Part shown: in pieces, positions 45,674-58,173 of the stretch
Layout: each line of letters starts with the position of its first letter
Numbering within the stretch: position 1 is the first letter of the stretch
Assembly: GCA_013054445.1 (NCBI GenBank)
Contig: JAAMPI010000009.1
Span: forward strand, 1 to 64,000
DNA: 64,000 nucleotides
Reading direction: 5' to 3'
Origin: Cudoniella acicularis
Lineage: Eukaryota; Ascomycota; Leotiomycetes; Helotiales; Helotiaceae
Made by a program: the position numbers and the translations under genes
The notes under the pieces: generated by a model
Told to the model about the DNA's origin: nothing
The model's database searches: none
Seen by the model: the letters and a program-made list of their open reading frames with translations, nothing else

Positions 45674-47968
45674 ATGGCAGAGCCAACGCAGTTTGCATAC
45701 CGAACACTGAAGGAGATTGGCATCGTGGATGCTGCACCCGTCTATGAGCCTTTGCCTGGGTTTGAGAAACCGGAAGGGAACTCGCGTTGCTGCACCTATT
45801 CACCCTGCGGTCGCTACTTTGCCTGGGCCTCCAACGATGGCGTTACGGTCATTGATGCCTCGGTCGGACACGTCATCACCACTCTCCCCACACCCAACGT
45901 ATACGAATTAGGCTTCTCACCGCGGGGTTCCTACATAATTACGTGGGAGCGCCCGTCCAAAGATGAGAATGGGGATGCTGTCAAAAACTTGAAGGTCTGG
46001 CATACTGTTGAAGAGCTCCCGGAGGACGCAGAGAAGCAGGTTGTCGGGAGATTCGTGCAGAAGTCGCAGACTGGTTGGAACCTTCAATATACCTTCGATG
46101 AGCGATACTGCGCCCGCTGTGTCACAAACGAAGTGCAGTTCTACGAGAGTGGCGATTTGGGTACAGTCTGGAATAAGCTTCGTGCCGAGGGCGTTGCTGA
46201 TTTTGCAATTTCACCTGGCAACAACCATTCTGTAGCAGCTTTCATTCCTGAACGCAAAGTACGTATAATCTGACCGGATTCAAACCAGGATGCTAACGAT
46301 TTATCGCAGGGCCAACCAGCTTCCGTGAAGATTTTCAATGTTCCCTCATTCGCCAGCCCGGTTTCGCAAAAGACTTTCTTCAAGGGTGATAAAGTCCAGT
46401 TGAAATGGAACCAATTGGGAACGACTTTGATTGTCCTTGCGCAAACCGAGGTAGACAAGACAGGCAAGAGTTATTATGGAGAGACAACACTATATGTGCT
46501 GAGCGCAAATGGTGGATTCGATTCGAGAATAACTTTGGACAAGGAAGGCCCAATTCACGATGTCTCCTGGTCTCCCAATTCGAAAGAATTCGGGGTTGTC
46601 TATGGATACATGCCAGCGAAGACGACTATTTTCAACCAGAGAGCTGTCGTAACCCATACGTTCCCGCTCGCCCCTCGAAATACTATTCTGTTTTCGCCCA
46701 CTGGTAAATTTGTCTTGGTAGCTGGTTTTGGTAACCTTGCTGGACAAATGGACATCTATGATCTCGAAAAGGATTACAAAAAGATCTGCACGATTGAAGG
46801 TGGAAATCCCAGTGTTTGCGAATGGAGCCCGGACAGCAAGTATATCCTTACTGCCACCACCAGTCCAAGACTTCGTGTGGATAATGGAGTTCGATTGTGG
46901 CATGTTGGGGGAGGCATTATGTACAATCAAGATATGGTGGAGCTGTATCACGTTACCTGGAGACCGCAGACCATCGACCATTTCTCGCCTGGCGATCCCC
47001 TGCACCCCGTTCCAACCCCACACGCCTCGGCTCTCGCATACCTTGGAACTGTCAAGACCCCTTCCAAACCAGCTGGCGCGTACAGACCACCTGGAGCTCG
47101 TGGAACTTCAACGCCTCTGCATTTCAAGCGGGAAGATGAAGGTGGAGCTGCACACATTGTTAGTAATGGAACATCACTTGTGGGCTCAAACGGTTTTGGC
47201 AAGCCGAGAAGACAAGTTCCAGGCGCCGAAACTGTCGACAACCTTCCCCCTGGAGCCGCGCCTGCGAATGTACCTGGTGCAACTGCTGAAGGAGATGAAA
47301 ATCTTTCTAAGGCAGCTTTGAAAAACAAGAAGAAGCGAGAGGCAAAGAAGGCTAAGGATGCTGAAGCCAAGGCTGCCGGGTTGGGAGCTGGTGAAGGTCC
47401 TAGCAATGTTGGAGAGAATCGGAGTCCAGAGCGCAGAGATCGACGAGATCATCAGCGAAGCAGGTCAAAAGGCAACCAGGATATTCGTACTCCGTCCCAA
47501 CAGCGCTATCGCAGCAATACTCATCAAGGGAAGTACAATGGACCTAACGGCAATAATGGTAATGGGGCCAATCAAAATAACCAGGGTGGTCAAGGTTATC
47601 AAGGTCACCAAGGCCAAGGTCATCAAGGTCAAGGTCATCAAGGTCATCAAGGAAACCAAGGTTTTCAAAATTACCAAGGCAACAACAACAGCCAGAACCA
47701 CGCACCTGCTGGGCAACTCAACAACCTTACCATTAACCCAGCTCAACAACCTCGTCTAGTTGATGCACCTGAACTTTCGATTACGTCTCCCGGTGGTGGA
47801 AGTCCAAATGCTAAGAAGCTGCGAGGATTACAAAAGAAGATTCGGGCCATTGAAGACTTAGAGATGCGTCTTGCGGGGGGTGAGAAATTGGAAGACACGC
47901 AGTTGAAGAAGATCGGCACAAAGGCTGCGGTACAGGCCGAGCTATCTTCTTTAGAGCATGAGGGTTAG
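45674..47968 (+). CDS. Eukaryotic translation initiation factor 2A
   Basis: Two exons, 45674-46258 and 46310-47968, over a 51-nt intron (GTACGT, GCTAAC branch, CGCAG), giving 747 residues. eIF2A is a WD40-propeller protein that can bring Met-tRNAi to the 40S subunit independently of GTP and acts in alternative initiation. Seen here: CCTYSPCGRYFAWASNDGVTVID, YELGFSPRGSYIITWERP, LQYTFDERYCARCVTNEV, GPIHDVSWSPNSKEFGVVYGYMPAKTTIFN, RNTILFSPTGKFVLVAGFGNLAGQMDIYD, CEWSPDSKYILTATTSPRLRVDNGVRLWH and a C-terminal AYRPPGARG segment typical of the family. The last third is disordered, with a Lys-rich KNKKKREAKKAKDAEAK helix, a Gly/Gln/His repeat (47583-47690) and a final helix RGLQKKIRAIEDLEMRLAGG that matches the conserved eIF2A tail. 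Confidence 0.95.
47583..47690 (+). repeat. CAAGGTCAT-type repeat encoding QGHQG units
   Basis: Nine-base units of the form CAAGGTCAT/CAAGGCCAA encode QGH, QGQ, QGY and QGN triplets inside the disordered C-terminal part of eIF2A. Likely prone to copy-number change. Confidence 0.85.
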
Positions 47969-48852
47969 GGCAGATCTGAATTTGCCAAAATCTAAATGCG
48001 GATGTTGATTGCGGTGACTGGGAGGATTTGTGAGGGAATCAACTTGTGTTTTGAGTTGGATTGCATTGGACAAATCGCATCATCATAGGCGTTAACGAAG
48101 GGCATTATCAGATCCGAGATCCACGTCGGTGGAAAATGAATTGACTAATAAGTCATCCTAGCAGGGAATTTGTTACGTGGAAAGAGAATTGCGCTCAGTT
48201 TTTCGGGTCTGGGGGACTTCCTTAGATCAAGCTTGACTTGGGCTTGCGCGATCACGATGAACGTAGAACGTAACGATATGAATGACGGTTACGTAGACCG
48301 ATAGGTGCTTTACCTACCAGCGAGGTTATAGACTATCCTAAATTAAAAAAAGTACTTTATGATTTCAAGAAATTTTCGTATCACTCACTTTGTTGGGCAT
48401 TTTCTCGCCAAAGCCCCTTTTTCTTCGTGGCCCCTCCCGTTATCGGAGCTTTCATCCGATGAGGCAGTATTTACCCCACCTTCCTTTTATGGCCCGCTCT
48501 TGCATTGCAACTGTGAACTGCAACAGGTGAAACATCAGCCGCTGGACACCTCGGCTCATTCCACTGGTTTAATTGCTACTCATGCCATTGCTCTCAGATG
48601 GGAAAATATCGACCAGGAAAATGAGTGGTGAATCTAGTGCGCATTATCGTCTCATGGGTCTAAATCTACAAACCAGAGAATGGCAGCTATCATCCAATTT
48701 CCGACCCAGCTTCTCCGTATGCTATATACCCCTTTATGGCCCCATGAAAATGCTAGGTCTAGTGTACCAAACTCTTTCTAAATGTACAAAAACATTATAT
48801 TCATCTCAACCGGATTCGTGAAAGAAGTGGAATTGGACGGCCCAATCTAATA
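47969..48852. other. Intergenic between convergent eIF2A and mtIF2
   Basis: About 880 bases containing both 3' UTRs. ORF 48359-48821 shows no motif. No distinct terminator can be named. Confidence 0.5.
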
Positions 48853-51800
48853 TTACAAATATCTTTTTTCTTCTTTCTCCTCGTAAGATCGCACTTGATC
48901 GCCAACTTGGAATTCGAACCAGTCCTCGAAGCCCATGCCGCATTCGCTGCCTTTCTTCATTTCGGGCACGTCTCTCTTGACGCTCTTGAGGGAGGCGAGG
49001 GTTCCTAAATAATGTCAGCAATCGGTTTTTCAAAAAGAACGACGGGATAAACATACCATCGAACACCTTCTCTCCGTTCCTCATCACCCTAACTTTGGAG
49101 TTCTTGGCAATAGTTCCATTCCTGACTTTACATCCTGCGATGTTCTTCTGTTTTCGTCCTTTCACGGTGATAGAGAACACTTGCGCAATCTCTGCTTCAC
49201 CAAGCACTCGTTGGGTGAACAATGGCGGCAGGTACTTGCTAAGCTCCGCTTTCACGTCATCTACTAGGCGATAGATGATGTTTTGGTCAATGATGTTGAC
49301 TTTGGCTTGTTCGGCTAGGCGCGTGATGTGCGGTTCGACTTCGGTGTTGAAGTTAATGACATGACCTTTTGCTGCTGCTGCGTGCTCGATATCGAACTCG
49401 GAGAGTTGGCCAACTCCAGAACGAAGTACGTGTGGTTGGACTTCCTTATTGCCCAGAGTACCGATACTATCCATGACTGCTTCGACAGAACCACTGACAT
49501 CGCCCTTGACAATGAAGTAAATCTGCTTTGGCCCACCGACTTTTTCTTCAGGCATTTCTAGTTCCGTTCCTTCTGCTTCAGCCATAGCCTCGAGCTTTTC
49601 ACGAGCTTTCCTTTCTTGCTCAACTTTCCGGCTGTCGTTAATAGCCTCCATGTCTTCAGCCATCTTCTCCCGTTCCTCTTTCTCAAGACGGAAGTCAACA
49701 ACGGCCTTGGCTTTCTGCTCATCAGGAGCCTCGAGAACTTCATCACCAGCAAGAGGTTGTTCGCGCCATCCATCGATTTCCACTGGAGTTCCGGGCCCAG
49801 CTTCTTCGATATCAATGCCAGCCTCATTTCGGAGACAACGAATTCTAGCCCAAGTCTTGCCTGCCACGATAAAATCACCTGGACGCATTGTGCCTCGTTT
49901 GACCAGTACCGTTGCCACTTTACCCATAGATTTAATACTTGCTTCGATGACAGCACCCTCAGCAGGCCCATCTCTTTCAGCGCGTACATCGAGGATATCG
50001 GACAAGGCCACAGCAGCTTCTTCAAGTTGTTCCATGCCTTGTCCAGTCTTCCCACTTACGCAAACGACTTGCGTATCACCACCAAAATCTTCAACGTCTA
50101 CACCATAACGAGAGAGATCTTGCTTAACCCGCTCGATGTTTGATTCCTCCTTATCAATTTTGTTTATGGCTACGATGATAGGAACCTTGGCTGCTTTGGC
50201 GTGGTTGATAGCTTCGATCGTTTGAGGTTTCACGCTGTCATCTGCTGCAACTACCAAAATGACGATATCTGTAACGTTGGCACCTCGCTGACGCATGGCC
50301 AAGAATGCAGCATGACCCGGCGTATCGAGGAACGTAATGGTTTTGCCAGAAGGCATAGGTACTGAGAAAGCACCGATGTGTTGAGTAATTCCACCATGTT
50401 CAGTTGCAGCAACCGATGATTTGCGTAGATAGTCAAGAATCGTGGTCTTTCCATGATCAACATGTCCCATAATCGTAACAACTGGAGGTCTCGAAGGTAA
50501 AATCGAAGGATCTGCGGGTGGCTCTCTTGCTTTCAGGTCTTCCGAATCGCCACGATCAATGATCGGTTCAAAATTATACTCCATAGCGATCAGTCCTGCA
50601 TTTTCCGAGTTCAAAATAAAGTCATGATTCGTTTCCTCAAATCCCAACTCTTGCATCTTCTCAATGAATTCTTCGAGTCGAACTCTAAGCGCAATAGACA
50701 AATTTGACACGGAAATAAATTCTGGAAGCAGAATTGGCACAGGCTTTCTAGCCGCCTTCTCGCGCTTTCGCTGTTTCTTCAGTTCAGCTCGTTTTTTTGC
50801 TGCTTCTCGCTCAGCTTCGGCATCTTCTCCGTCTACTTCATACCCAAATTGCTGACGTCGTTTGGCTTTATCTCTTTCTTTGCCCTTTGGAAGACTGCTG
50901 AAGCTTGGCTCATCTAAAGTAAATCGTTCCCTGCCTTTCTTCGGTCGTATCGGACGTTCATATTCTTGTACTTCCTCTTCTTGCTTCTTACTTGGTCGAA
51001 TTTGCTCCGGCTCCTTGGTCGGTTCCCGGATCGCTGGTTCCTGGGTCACCGAGTCCCAGTTACTACTAGACACTGACCCAACTCTCCTAAAACGGTCATG
51101 AGCAGGACTTTCAAAAGACTGGCTATTGAAAGCGGCTTCATTCTGCTGCAAAGCTTCTCTGTTGCTTGATTCATCAACAAATGGCTTCCATTTAACCACT
51201 GGTTCAGGTCCAGCTCTGATATTACTACTGTCTTGATATGAGGATTTTTGGGGTTCTTGACCTCCGGAGATGCCTCGAGATAGGTTGTTGGCAAATTGGG
51301 ATTGCTTGGAGTCCCTTTGGCCCCATGAAATAGCTGCAGACGGGATACCAGCGTTTGAGGATTGTTGAGAATCCCTTTGAACCCACGGGCTGCCTCGAGG
51401 TGGGATATTCCCAAATGGGGATTTCTGGGAATCACTTTGACCCCATGAGCTACTCCCAGACGGCACACTCGCAGGTGAGGGTTGTTGAAGTTCCTTTTGA
51501 ACTCCTGAACTACCCTCAGGCGGGACATCCGCAGTTAAGGATTGTTGGGAGTCTTTTTGGACCCACCGGCTACCTCGAGTATCCCCAAGTGGTGATTTTT
51601 GGGGGTCTCTTTGACCCCATGAACCACCGGAAAAACTTGAAGAGTCCAGAATAGATCTGCTTCCCACTGGTGTATATCGACGGAGCGAAGCCTCCTGTTC
51701 CCTCTGAGCACGAGCCTCAGTAAGTAAATCCCGTGGTTTGACAGGCTCCTGGGGAGCCTCTCTCCGCTTTAATTGGCCCCAGCTGTTTGAGTCTTCCACG

Positions 51801-52558
51801 GGTTGAGAGTTTTTTGAAGCTGTCGGATCATCATCACCTATAACAAACCCGACTTTCCTAACTATTGTACCATTGGCAATTTCCCGCGGTCTCCAGAACT
51901 TGCTAGACTCTCTCGCCTTTTTCCTCTCGAGTGCTTGTCTTGCATTTTCTAACTCTTCTTCTTGCCTTCGCCGCGGGAATATGGGCTCCCCAGCGCGCTC
52001 GAATATAGGACGCCCAGCTCTAGTCGATTCTGGTCCTGCCCCTCTTGGAATATCGATTTTGCGTTTCTGGGCTTCAGTAATGCTCGCCAGCATTAAATCC
52101 CTCGCTCGTTGCTCATGTGGATCAAGTAGTTCCGGCATAGGAGCATGGTTTGGAGCATCCGATTGAGATGACGCAGCTGGTATTCCATTTCCAACGGATG
52201 AACTTGATTGTCCCCAATTGCCAGCGGCTGGTATTCCTCCACTTGCCCCCCATGAAGGTTTGGAACCTAGGTTGTTGCCTTTGCCCTTGCTATTAATTGG
52301 AGCGCCCCATGATGGATTTGGCCGCGGACTCGAATTACCATTGTCTTCCTTTAATGCTGCCCCTTCTGCTGGAGGTCGCGACACCGGACAAGAGGATTGT
52401 AGAAATCGCCGTTGAACATGCGATGGACGTCGAGCTTGTCCAAGTCGATGCGCACAAAATGCGCAAACCGATGGGCAGGCTGATTCCTAGGGAAAGTCAG
52501 TTTGGAGAACATAAATCTAGAGAACAATGCAAACCTTTAATAAACTTCGACCCCTCAT
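48853..52558 (-). CDS. Mitochondrial translation initiation factor IF-2
   Basis: GTPase that places formyl-Met-tRNA on the mitochondrial ribosome. Exons 52535-52558, 49057-52486 and 48853-49004 sum to 3,606 nt, 1,201 residues, with introns of 48 nt (GTTTGC, CCCTAG) and 52 nt (GTATGT, TTTAG). The eight-codon first exon (MRGRSLLK) joins a Cys/Arg-rich presequence (RRPSHVQRRFLQSS). A very long disordered N-part carries a 20-residue tandem repeat (51255-51630). The IF2 N-subdomain (FISVSNLSIALRV, EELGFEETNHDF region) precedes the G domain: PPVVTIMGHVDHGKT (G1, Gly about residue 682), GGITQHIGAF (G2), FLDTPGHAAF (G3), AINKIDK (G4). Domain 2 and C-terminal YFIVKGDVSGSVEAV, NIIYRLVDDVK and GCKVRNGTI follow, and the last exon ends SLKSVKRDVPEMKKGSECG. 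Clean frame. Confidence 0.95.
51255..51630 (-). repeat. 60-bp coding tandem repeat in mtIF2
   Basis: Six to seven units of 20 residues with consensus SxWxQxDSQxSxxxxxPxxG. Units alternate between a WGQ...QKSP form and a WVQ...QQS form, giving a 40-residue higher-order period. Copies include WGQRDPQKSPLGD, WVQKDSQQS, WGQSDSQKSPFGN, WVQRDSQQS and WGQRDSKQS. Confidence 0.85.
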
Positions 52559-52722
52559 TGCTAATCAATGGATGGCAAAGACCTGATGACTTGAGAGCTC
52601 TAACTTTTTGAAGATTCGCTACGTTGGCCCGAGTTGCTTTCCGATGCAATCTGGCCGAAAATCCGACGCGTCTCGGTGAACAAACTTCAACCACTTTGCG
52701 CCAACTCCGACATAGCGCGACA
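52559..52722. promoter_or_regulatory. Shared divergent promoter, mtIF2 / membrane protein
   Basis: 164 bases separate the two ATGs. The interval would contain both 5' UTRs. An in-frame upstream ATG-less extension (from 52624) of the plus-strand gene is possible but has no better start. No named motif is visible. Confidence 0.5.
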
Positions 52723-53784
52723 ATGCCTCCCAAAAACAAAGGTCGAGCTTTCAAAAGCTCATCCTCCTCGAGGCCGACACTCCCGTCAAAGCCCACACCT
52801 CCCAAACCCTTCGTACCAGCTCCAAAGTCCCTCGAGCCCTTCCTCGAAAAGCTCTCCAAAAACCATGTCTACATCACGCATATCGATACGAAACCCGCCG
52901 AGTTCAAAAAGAAAATATTCGCCGTTCCCGTCCTCATGAATATCGTCATTATCGCTCTCATCTTTCTACGCATCAAAATGATAGGGCCATATTACATGAA
53001 GATATGTTTTTCAGTTATGTGGGGGGAAAAGAACGAGATGACGATGAATACGAGTCAGATGGCAACGAATGATATCATGCAGGAAATTTGGAAGAGGACA
53101 ATGACTTTTATGGCCGATTTATTGATCTACGTGTTTATTTGGCCGTGGCCGCGCGCATTCTTTGCTGGCAGGAAGGATGGAAACCCATGTTCGTGGAGAC
53201 TTGCAACTGGTTTTAAGGAGAAGGAGATTGTGGTTAGAAGGAGTAGGAAGTGGTTTATTCCTGGGGAAGGTGTTTTACTCGAGGGTCCTGAGCAAAAGCT
53301 GTTGTTTGAAAATGTTGGGAAGGCTGTTGATCCTATGTGGATGAGTGAGAAGACAGGGTATTTGATGTTAAACAAGGAGTGGGATTTGGATTGGAAGGTT
53401 ATGATTTTTGCGACGAAGCAGGTAGACCAAAAAGCTATGAAGCTAGAGGATTTTAAAACGACAATATTTGTTCATGACAAAGAGTTTGGGTGGGTACTCA
53501 TTGAGACGGCTGAGGCAGGTGGAAGTTTAGCAGAAGAGGAGGGTAGGAGGAAGATTGTGGCTTTCAAGGACGAACTCACAGCTCTGGGCAAAGAAAATCT
53601 TTTCTTTCGCTGGATTGAGCTGGTTCAATTTGAGTCTTCACAGCCGGGAGGTTTCGGACCGGATCGACAACGGCAGACAATGGAAAAAGCCAAACAGATG
53701 TTTGAATCTCAAGAGGTAGACTTTGATAAATTCTGGGCGAAAGTAGGTGGGATGAAAGGGATGCCTGGGATGGATGAGATGTAG
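52723..53784 (+). CDS. Conserved fungal two-helix membrane protein, function unknown
   Basis: One exon of 353 residues. The start at MPPKNKGRAFKSS is chosen because it gives a compact Lys/Ser/Pro-rich cytoplasmic head and follows ACA at -3; the open frame upstream has no ATG. Two hydrophobic segments are IFAVPVLMNIVIIALIFLRI (about residues 66-85) and MTFMADLLIYVFIWPWPRAFF (about 127-147), separated by a loop rich in Met and Asn. The rest is a soluble alpha/beta-looking domain with KEKEIVVRRSRKWF, NKEWDLDWKVMIFATKQVDQ, FKTTIFVHDKEFGWVLIE and a Met-rich tail GGMKGMPGMDEM. I recall similar hypothetical proteins across Pezizomycotina but no assigned role. It is divergent from mtIF2, which hints at an organelle link without proving one. 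Confidence 0.75.
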   Translation: MPPKNKGRAFKSSSSSRPTLPSKPTPPKPFVPAPKSLEPFLEKLSKNHVYITHIDTKPAEFKKKIFAVPVLMNIVIIALIFLRIKMIGPYYMKICFSVMWGEKNEMTMNTSQMATNDIMQEIWKRTMTFMADLLIYVFIWPWPRAFFAGRKDGNPCSWRLATGFKEKEIVVRRSRKWFIPGEGVLLEGPEQKLLFENVGKAVDPMWMSEKTGYLMLNKEWDLDWKVMIFATKQVDQKAMKLEDFKTTIFVHDKEFGWVLIETAEAGGSLAEEEGRRKIVAFKDELTALGKENLFFRWIELVQFESSQPGGFGPDRQRQTMEKAKQMFESQEVDFDKFWAKVGGMKGMPGMDEM

Positions 53785-56700
53785 AATTTGAGTGTCGGAA
53801 TAAAAATTAATTGAAGTATTGACAACACAAATGCCAACATTCCACGTAAAGATCTCACAGCGAAGAAATAGGGGAACAGTAAATGATCATGAGGAAAGCT
53901 AATCAAACTGCGGGCGAATATGAACAAGCAGAGTTGCCCAAGCCAAAAAACCAATATCGACCGATTTTGCTTTCAATGGCGAAGAGGGCACGTAGGGGTG
54001 CTCGTGGCACGCCACTCTGATAGCTGTCTACACTAAGCCAACGAGTTGAGGAAGACTATCAATGCCGGAGTATTAGGCCGTCAGATTTTTTTCAATAATT
54101 TGGCATCCCAAGAAAGCAACTCTTTTATTCCATAAGCCTTGCGGTCGATGGTGGATGGGTCCGATGCGCTGTAAAGTTATTTAGTTAAAACTCCGTCTTC
54201 GATTCTTCTGCGAATATAAGATCTTTACATCGATATACTTCTTTTCAAATGGTATCCGTCGGTGTCTTGTTTGATTCGGCTGTTCTCGCTCTCGAAATTG
54301 CCTTCTCTTAGTTGAGTGGCAGAATGGAAAATCTGCGGTATATGACTTCAATATAGAGAGAACAGATTTAGATGGAGCGACAATATCGGAGCTGGGTCGA
54401 TGATCGTAGTAGCCGGTCTATTTGGAGCGGAACTCACTGTTTTCACGAACTCCACATTCTGATCCTGAGAAGGGGGTTATATCGCTTGGAGCCTAGGTAA
54501 TTGATGAAGCAAGTGAATGACAAACAAGGGTTTGATTCCGTAATTCGTATGCGCAAAAGCTGTAGGGGGCGAATAGAGAAGCGTTCCGGGTCGTGGCAGA
54601 AGTTCGTATCCTGCTATTTGCTCGAGTCAGGGAAGTAAAATCGCCAAGAGCAAGAACTGACTCTCGATTGGAGACCTACAAGCTTCCTTGTCGGCCGTAA
54701 ATAGCGGTAGGATGCGAGGTGCACTTTCGTACATCCTTCTCACCGACATAAAAGGAGATTCTCGCAGACATGTTCTGGTAGTCAGCAAGAGGGTACCATT
54801 TTCAAGACTCGTTTTCAAACATCTTACAACATTTCTCAAGAAACTGCGTGCAAATCCAAGAGAGCCAAGAATGGCGCAAGGAAAACGCCCATTGCCAGGA
54901 ACTAATCAAGTTCCTGGGCAAATTTAGATATGGATTGCTCGGCGTGCTTCAATGAAACCTTAGAGACTTGGCTTACGTAGTACCAAGATTCTTCTCAGGA
55001 TTTCAAGCATTCGAGTGGTGAGACACTAAGACCCTCTCAAACGATTGGAGATTTGTAGTTGACAAAGTTCAAACTCGTCGGCCGCCTTTTCCCCAAAAGT
55101 ATTGGCCGTTCGATCCTCTGCTGCTTACTTGTTTTGACTGCAAGCCCTGTTCCGTTCAACTCTACTCGTTCTCAATAGTCTATCAAATATCAAAACAAGT
55201 CGGCATACGCGTAATCTTGTGAAGTGTTGTAGACAACAAATTTGCGATATTTTCTTTGAATTTTAGGATGGTGGGTACAACTGCTCATCTGATGTTTTCG
55301 TCGATGACAGAGATCTTGCCATCGATTGATGGACCACCTCACTGCCAAGGAAGTCTCGATCCAGATGCTAAATATTTGAAACGCGGAGATTCGATGGACT
55401 CCAACTGTATTTCAGATAGAAAATAGAGCAAGACTAAGCTCCAGATAAATGTGGATCAACAAATTCTTCCGGAGACTGTAACTTTACCGTTCCAAGAAGA
55501 TTACCACTCACAGCTTGAACGCGCGTTCAATTCCGAATGCGGGAAAGATCTCACCGTGAACCCGTGATGCTGTGCAACATCGCAACTGGTTACTAAACTT
55601 GGCACACAACCAATAACTCCCATATGCGCATAAGTCTCTTAGAAGCGTGGCTAAGTCGCTAAGCATTTAGGATATGATTCGTTCCCTCGCAAATCCTTTT
55701 TTAAAGCCAACGATAATAGCCACGAAATGCAACGCTGAAAAAGTGTGACCAAACAAAGGATTTCCCCACCAGGTCACTATCCAGGATGGGTACATGCAGA
55801 AGGATGATTATTGAAACCATGACAATGTGCCAGTACGCGTGGGCGGTTGCCAATATGTCAAAAAAATGCTAAATGCGCAAGTCAAAAATTCTTGAAATCA
55901 TTGTAAATGAATCATATAATATCGAATAGGACTTCTCGGAAGTTTGTATAGTAGTAATAGTACTGTCGTTGGGGGGAGTGCAATATCCAGGATCTCTGAG
56001 CCGCTGAGCTTCACTTCTCTGATTTTATCTGACGGTGACGAGGTCCATGATAGGAAATTGAACCGCTTAGGGGGATTTCGGCAATATTTGAACATTCCAG
56101 ACTTCCAGTAGTACCTGGAACCATGCCCCAAAGTGGATTATGCTGTGAGTAGTCGTTGTTGTCGACATGGCGAGAGGTGAATTGTAGAAGCAAGACAAAC
56201 CAACGATCCTTCATGCAGTAAAAATAGACTTAAAACCGTGGGATGGGGTGGTTGGACTTTGGTAGCAGCATGGGATTCCAACGGCCGGATCAACGTTGTT
56301 GTTTCGTCTGGACGGTGCTCGGCTCGTTGGAATATGGGGGACCCTTGGCTGACGCCTCTTCCGCATTGACTTCGTCAGTCTCCTTGAGGCTTGTAATTTA
56401 TTTTGAATATCCGATCTCTTGGTAGAAGCCGCGCTTGTTTCGGATGGGCGGGACGGATTTCTATCTTGTGTTGTACGGGGCCAACGATGATGGGGTGGAT
56501 ACGTGAATTTATTTCCAGCAACTAGACCAGCCGTGGAGGCCACTGCTGCACTTCCCATGTTGCCATACAGTCCCATACTACTCGCGTCAGCCCACCGAGT
56601 GCTCAAGTCGCGACGTGGTGTTGCGTGTGCAATAATATATGCAATTGTAGAGGCTGAAAAGGTGAAAATTGGAAACGGGGGAAATAGATTGTGGCAGGGA

Positions 56701-58173
56701 GAGCACTTAGCAAGTGATAAACTTCTTGGCCTCAGAGCCTCTTGGCGTCAAAAGTACCTATGGACGCTAGAATCCCGGCAATCGTGTGGCGTCGACGGTT
56801 GACGCCAATATAGCACGAACGCCTCCGGTATTCGTCTTGCTGAAAATTTGAATGACGAACACGAAAGACCCTTCACGTCGTATTTCGTAAATGATGGAAG
56901 TTTATTCGTATCCGGGGGCAAGCGAGTTGTAAGTTGTAATGACGGTCTAGCGCCGGTACACGAGCCACTCGCATTTCCAATTCTATTCCCAGCCAGCGTT
57001 AGAAGACCGATACCACAACGGACGGGTACGGACAGCTTCCCAGAATCCCACCGCCTCACAACATTCACAACACACTAAACCAGCTAACAGCCTCCTTGGA
57101 AACACTCCCAGCGTCCCAGAAGATGACCTTATGCTCACTGTACAGTCAGCGTCAGCCGCAGATGATGTCCCGTACCGCTCCTTGAAAAGGGCATCATTGC
57201 GATGGCGATGCATAATATGATACCAACCAACATTGTCCAACAGGGCGCCAGCCTGAGAACCTGAAAGACCACCCGCTGTTACTCTGCCACACACTGCACA
57301 CTGCAACCGCGCGGGGCCATCACAGGTTTCCCCCGTCGGCTGGTGCCTGATTAATCTGCTTAATCTGCTTAATCTGCTTAACCTGCTCGATAAAACTCTT
57401 GTATTCTCTTGGCACGTTGCCTTGGAAAGTTGCCAAGGTGGAAGGTGGCCTGCCGGTTCATCGAGCAACCACAGAAGTCTGTTGGCCCTTGGCCAGTTGG
57501 CTCAACCTCGATACTTACATTTCTGGTCCTCCTACTCTACCAAGTCTACTCTCTCCTCCCTCTCCTCCCTCTCCTCGCCCCCGCCTTCCCCTTTCGGGAA
57601 TTTTCATGTAATTCTCATTAAAGAGCAACTCAACACGCAGTCCCGGTAGCATCCATCCACGGTGCCAAGACATGCAAGTTGACCCTAGCTATCTACGCAC
57701 TCCCATGGTCACCATGTCACCAACCTTGTCGACCCCATATATGCCCCGTCAATTCAAAGTTGGCAAGCCGAAGATCCGTCTTTGTCTCTTCATGGTCCCA
57801 CCATACGGGTCGGAGGTCATGCAGACACTTTCCAGCCCTTGGGCATGCAACTCCATAAACATATTTGTAACACGAACAAGCCACAATTCTCTTCTTCAAC
57901 CGCGCTTCAAATACATTTAACTCTCATTCCTCGCCATAGGCTCACATCCCCTTCTTAGCCGTCAATCTCCAAATTTTCCCTTCTCTTCAACCTTCAATCT
58001 TTCCTTATCTTCCAGCGCCTTGTTTGCTTCTTGAGTCTTGATATTTTCATGTCTACCGCCAACCAGAATTAAAGAGGAGCTTGAAACCTTTTCTAAAGTT
58101 TGTGAACCACCGTTAAACCTGCAAGGATTTGGTGGAAAGACCTGGGCAATCGTCAAGAATAAGGAAAGGCAGA
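53785..58173. other. Long intergenic region, no supported gene
   Basis: About 4.4 kb. A minus-strand ORF at 56211-56606 (true ATG near 56570) and another at 56983-57468 have no motif; the latter owes its SRLSRL run to a 9-bp repeat. A pyrimidine-rich stretch lies at 57535-57600. I see no intron-joined gene. Confidence 0.5.
57351..57386 (+). repeat. 9-bp tandem repeat TTAATCTGC x4
   Basis: Four head-to-tail units, the last with T changed to C (TTAACCTGC). Minisatellite in noncoding DNA. Confidence 0.9.

Noticed and set aside
47465..47749. Minus-strand hydrophobic ORF rich in Leu/Thr/Val
   Set aside because: Antisense of the QGHQ repeat of eIF2A.
56983..57468. 161-codon minus ORF with SRLSRLSRL
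   Set aside because: The motif comes from a 9-bp noncoding minisatellite; the rest has no pattern or homology I recognise.
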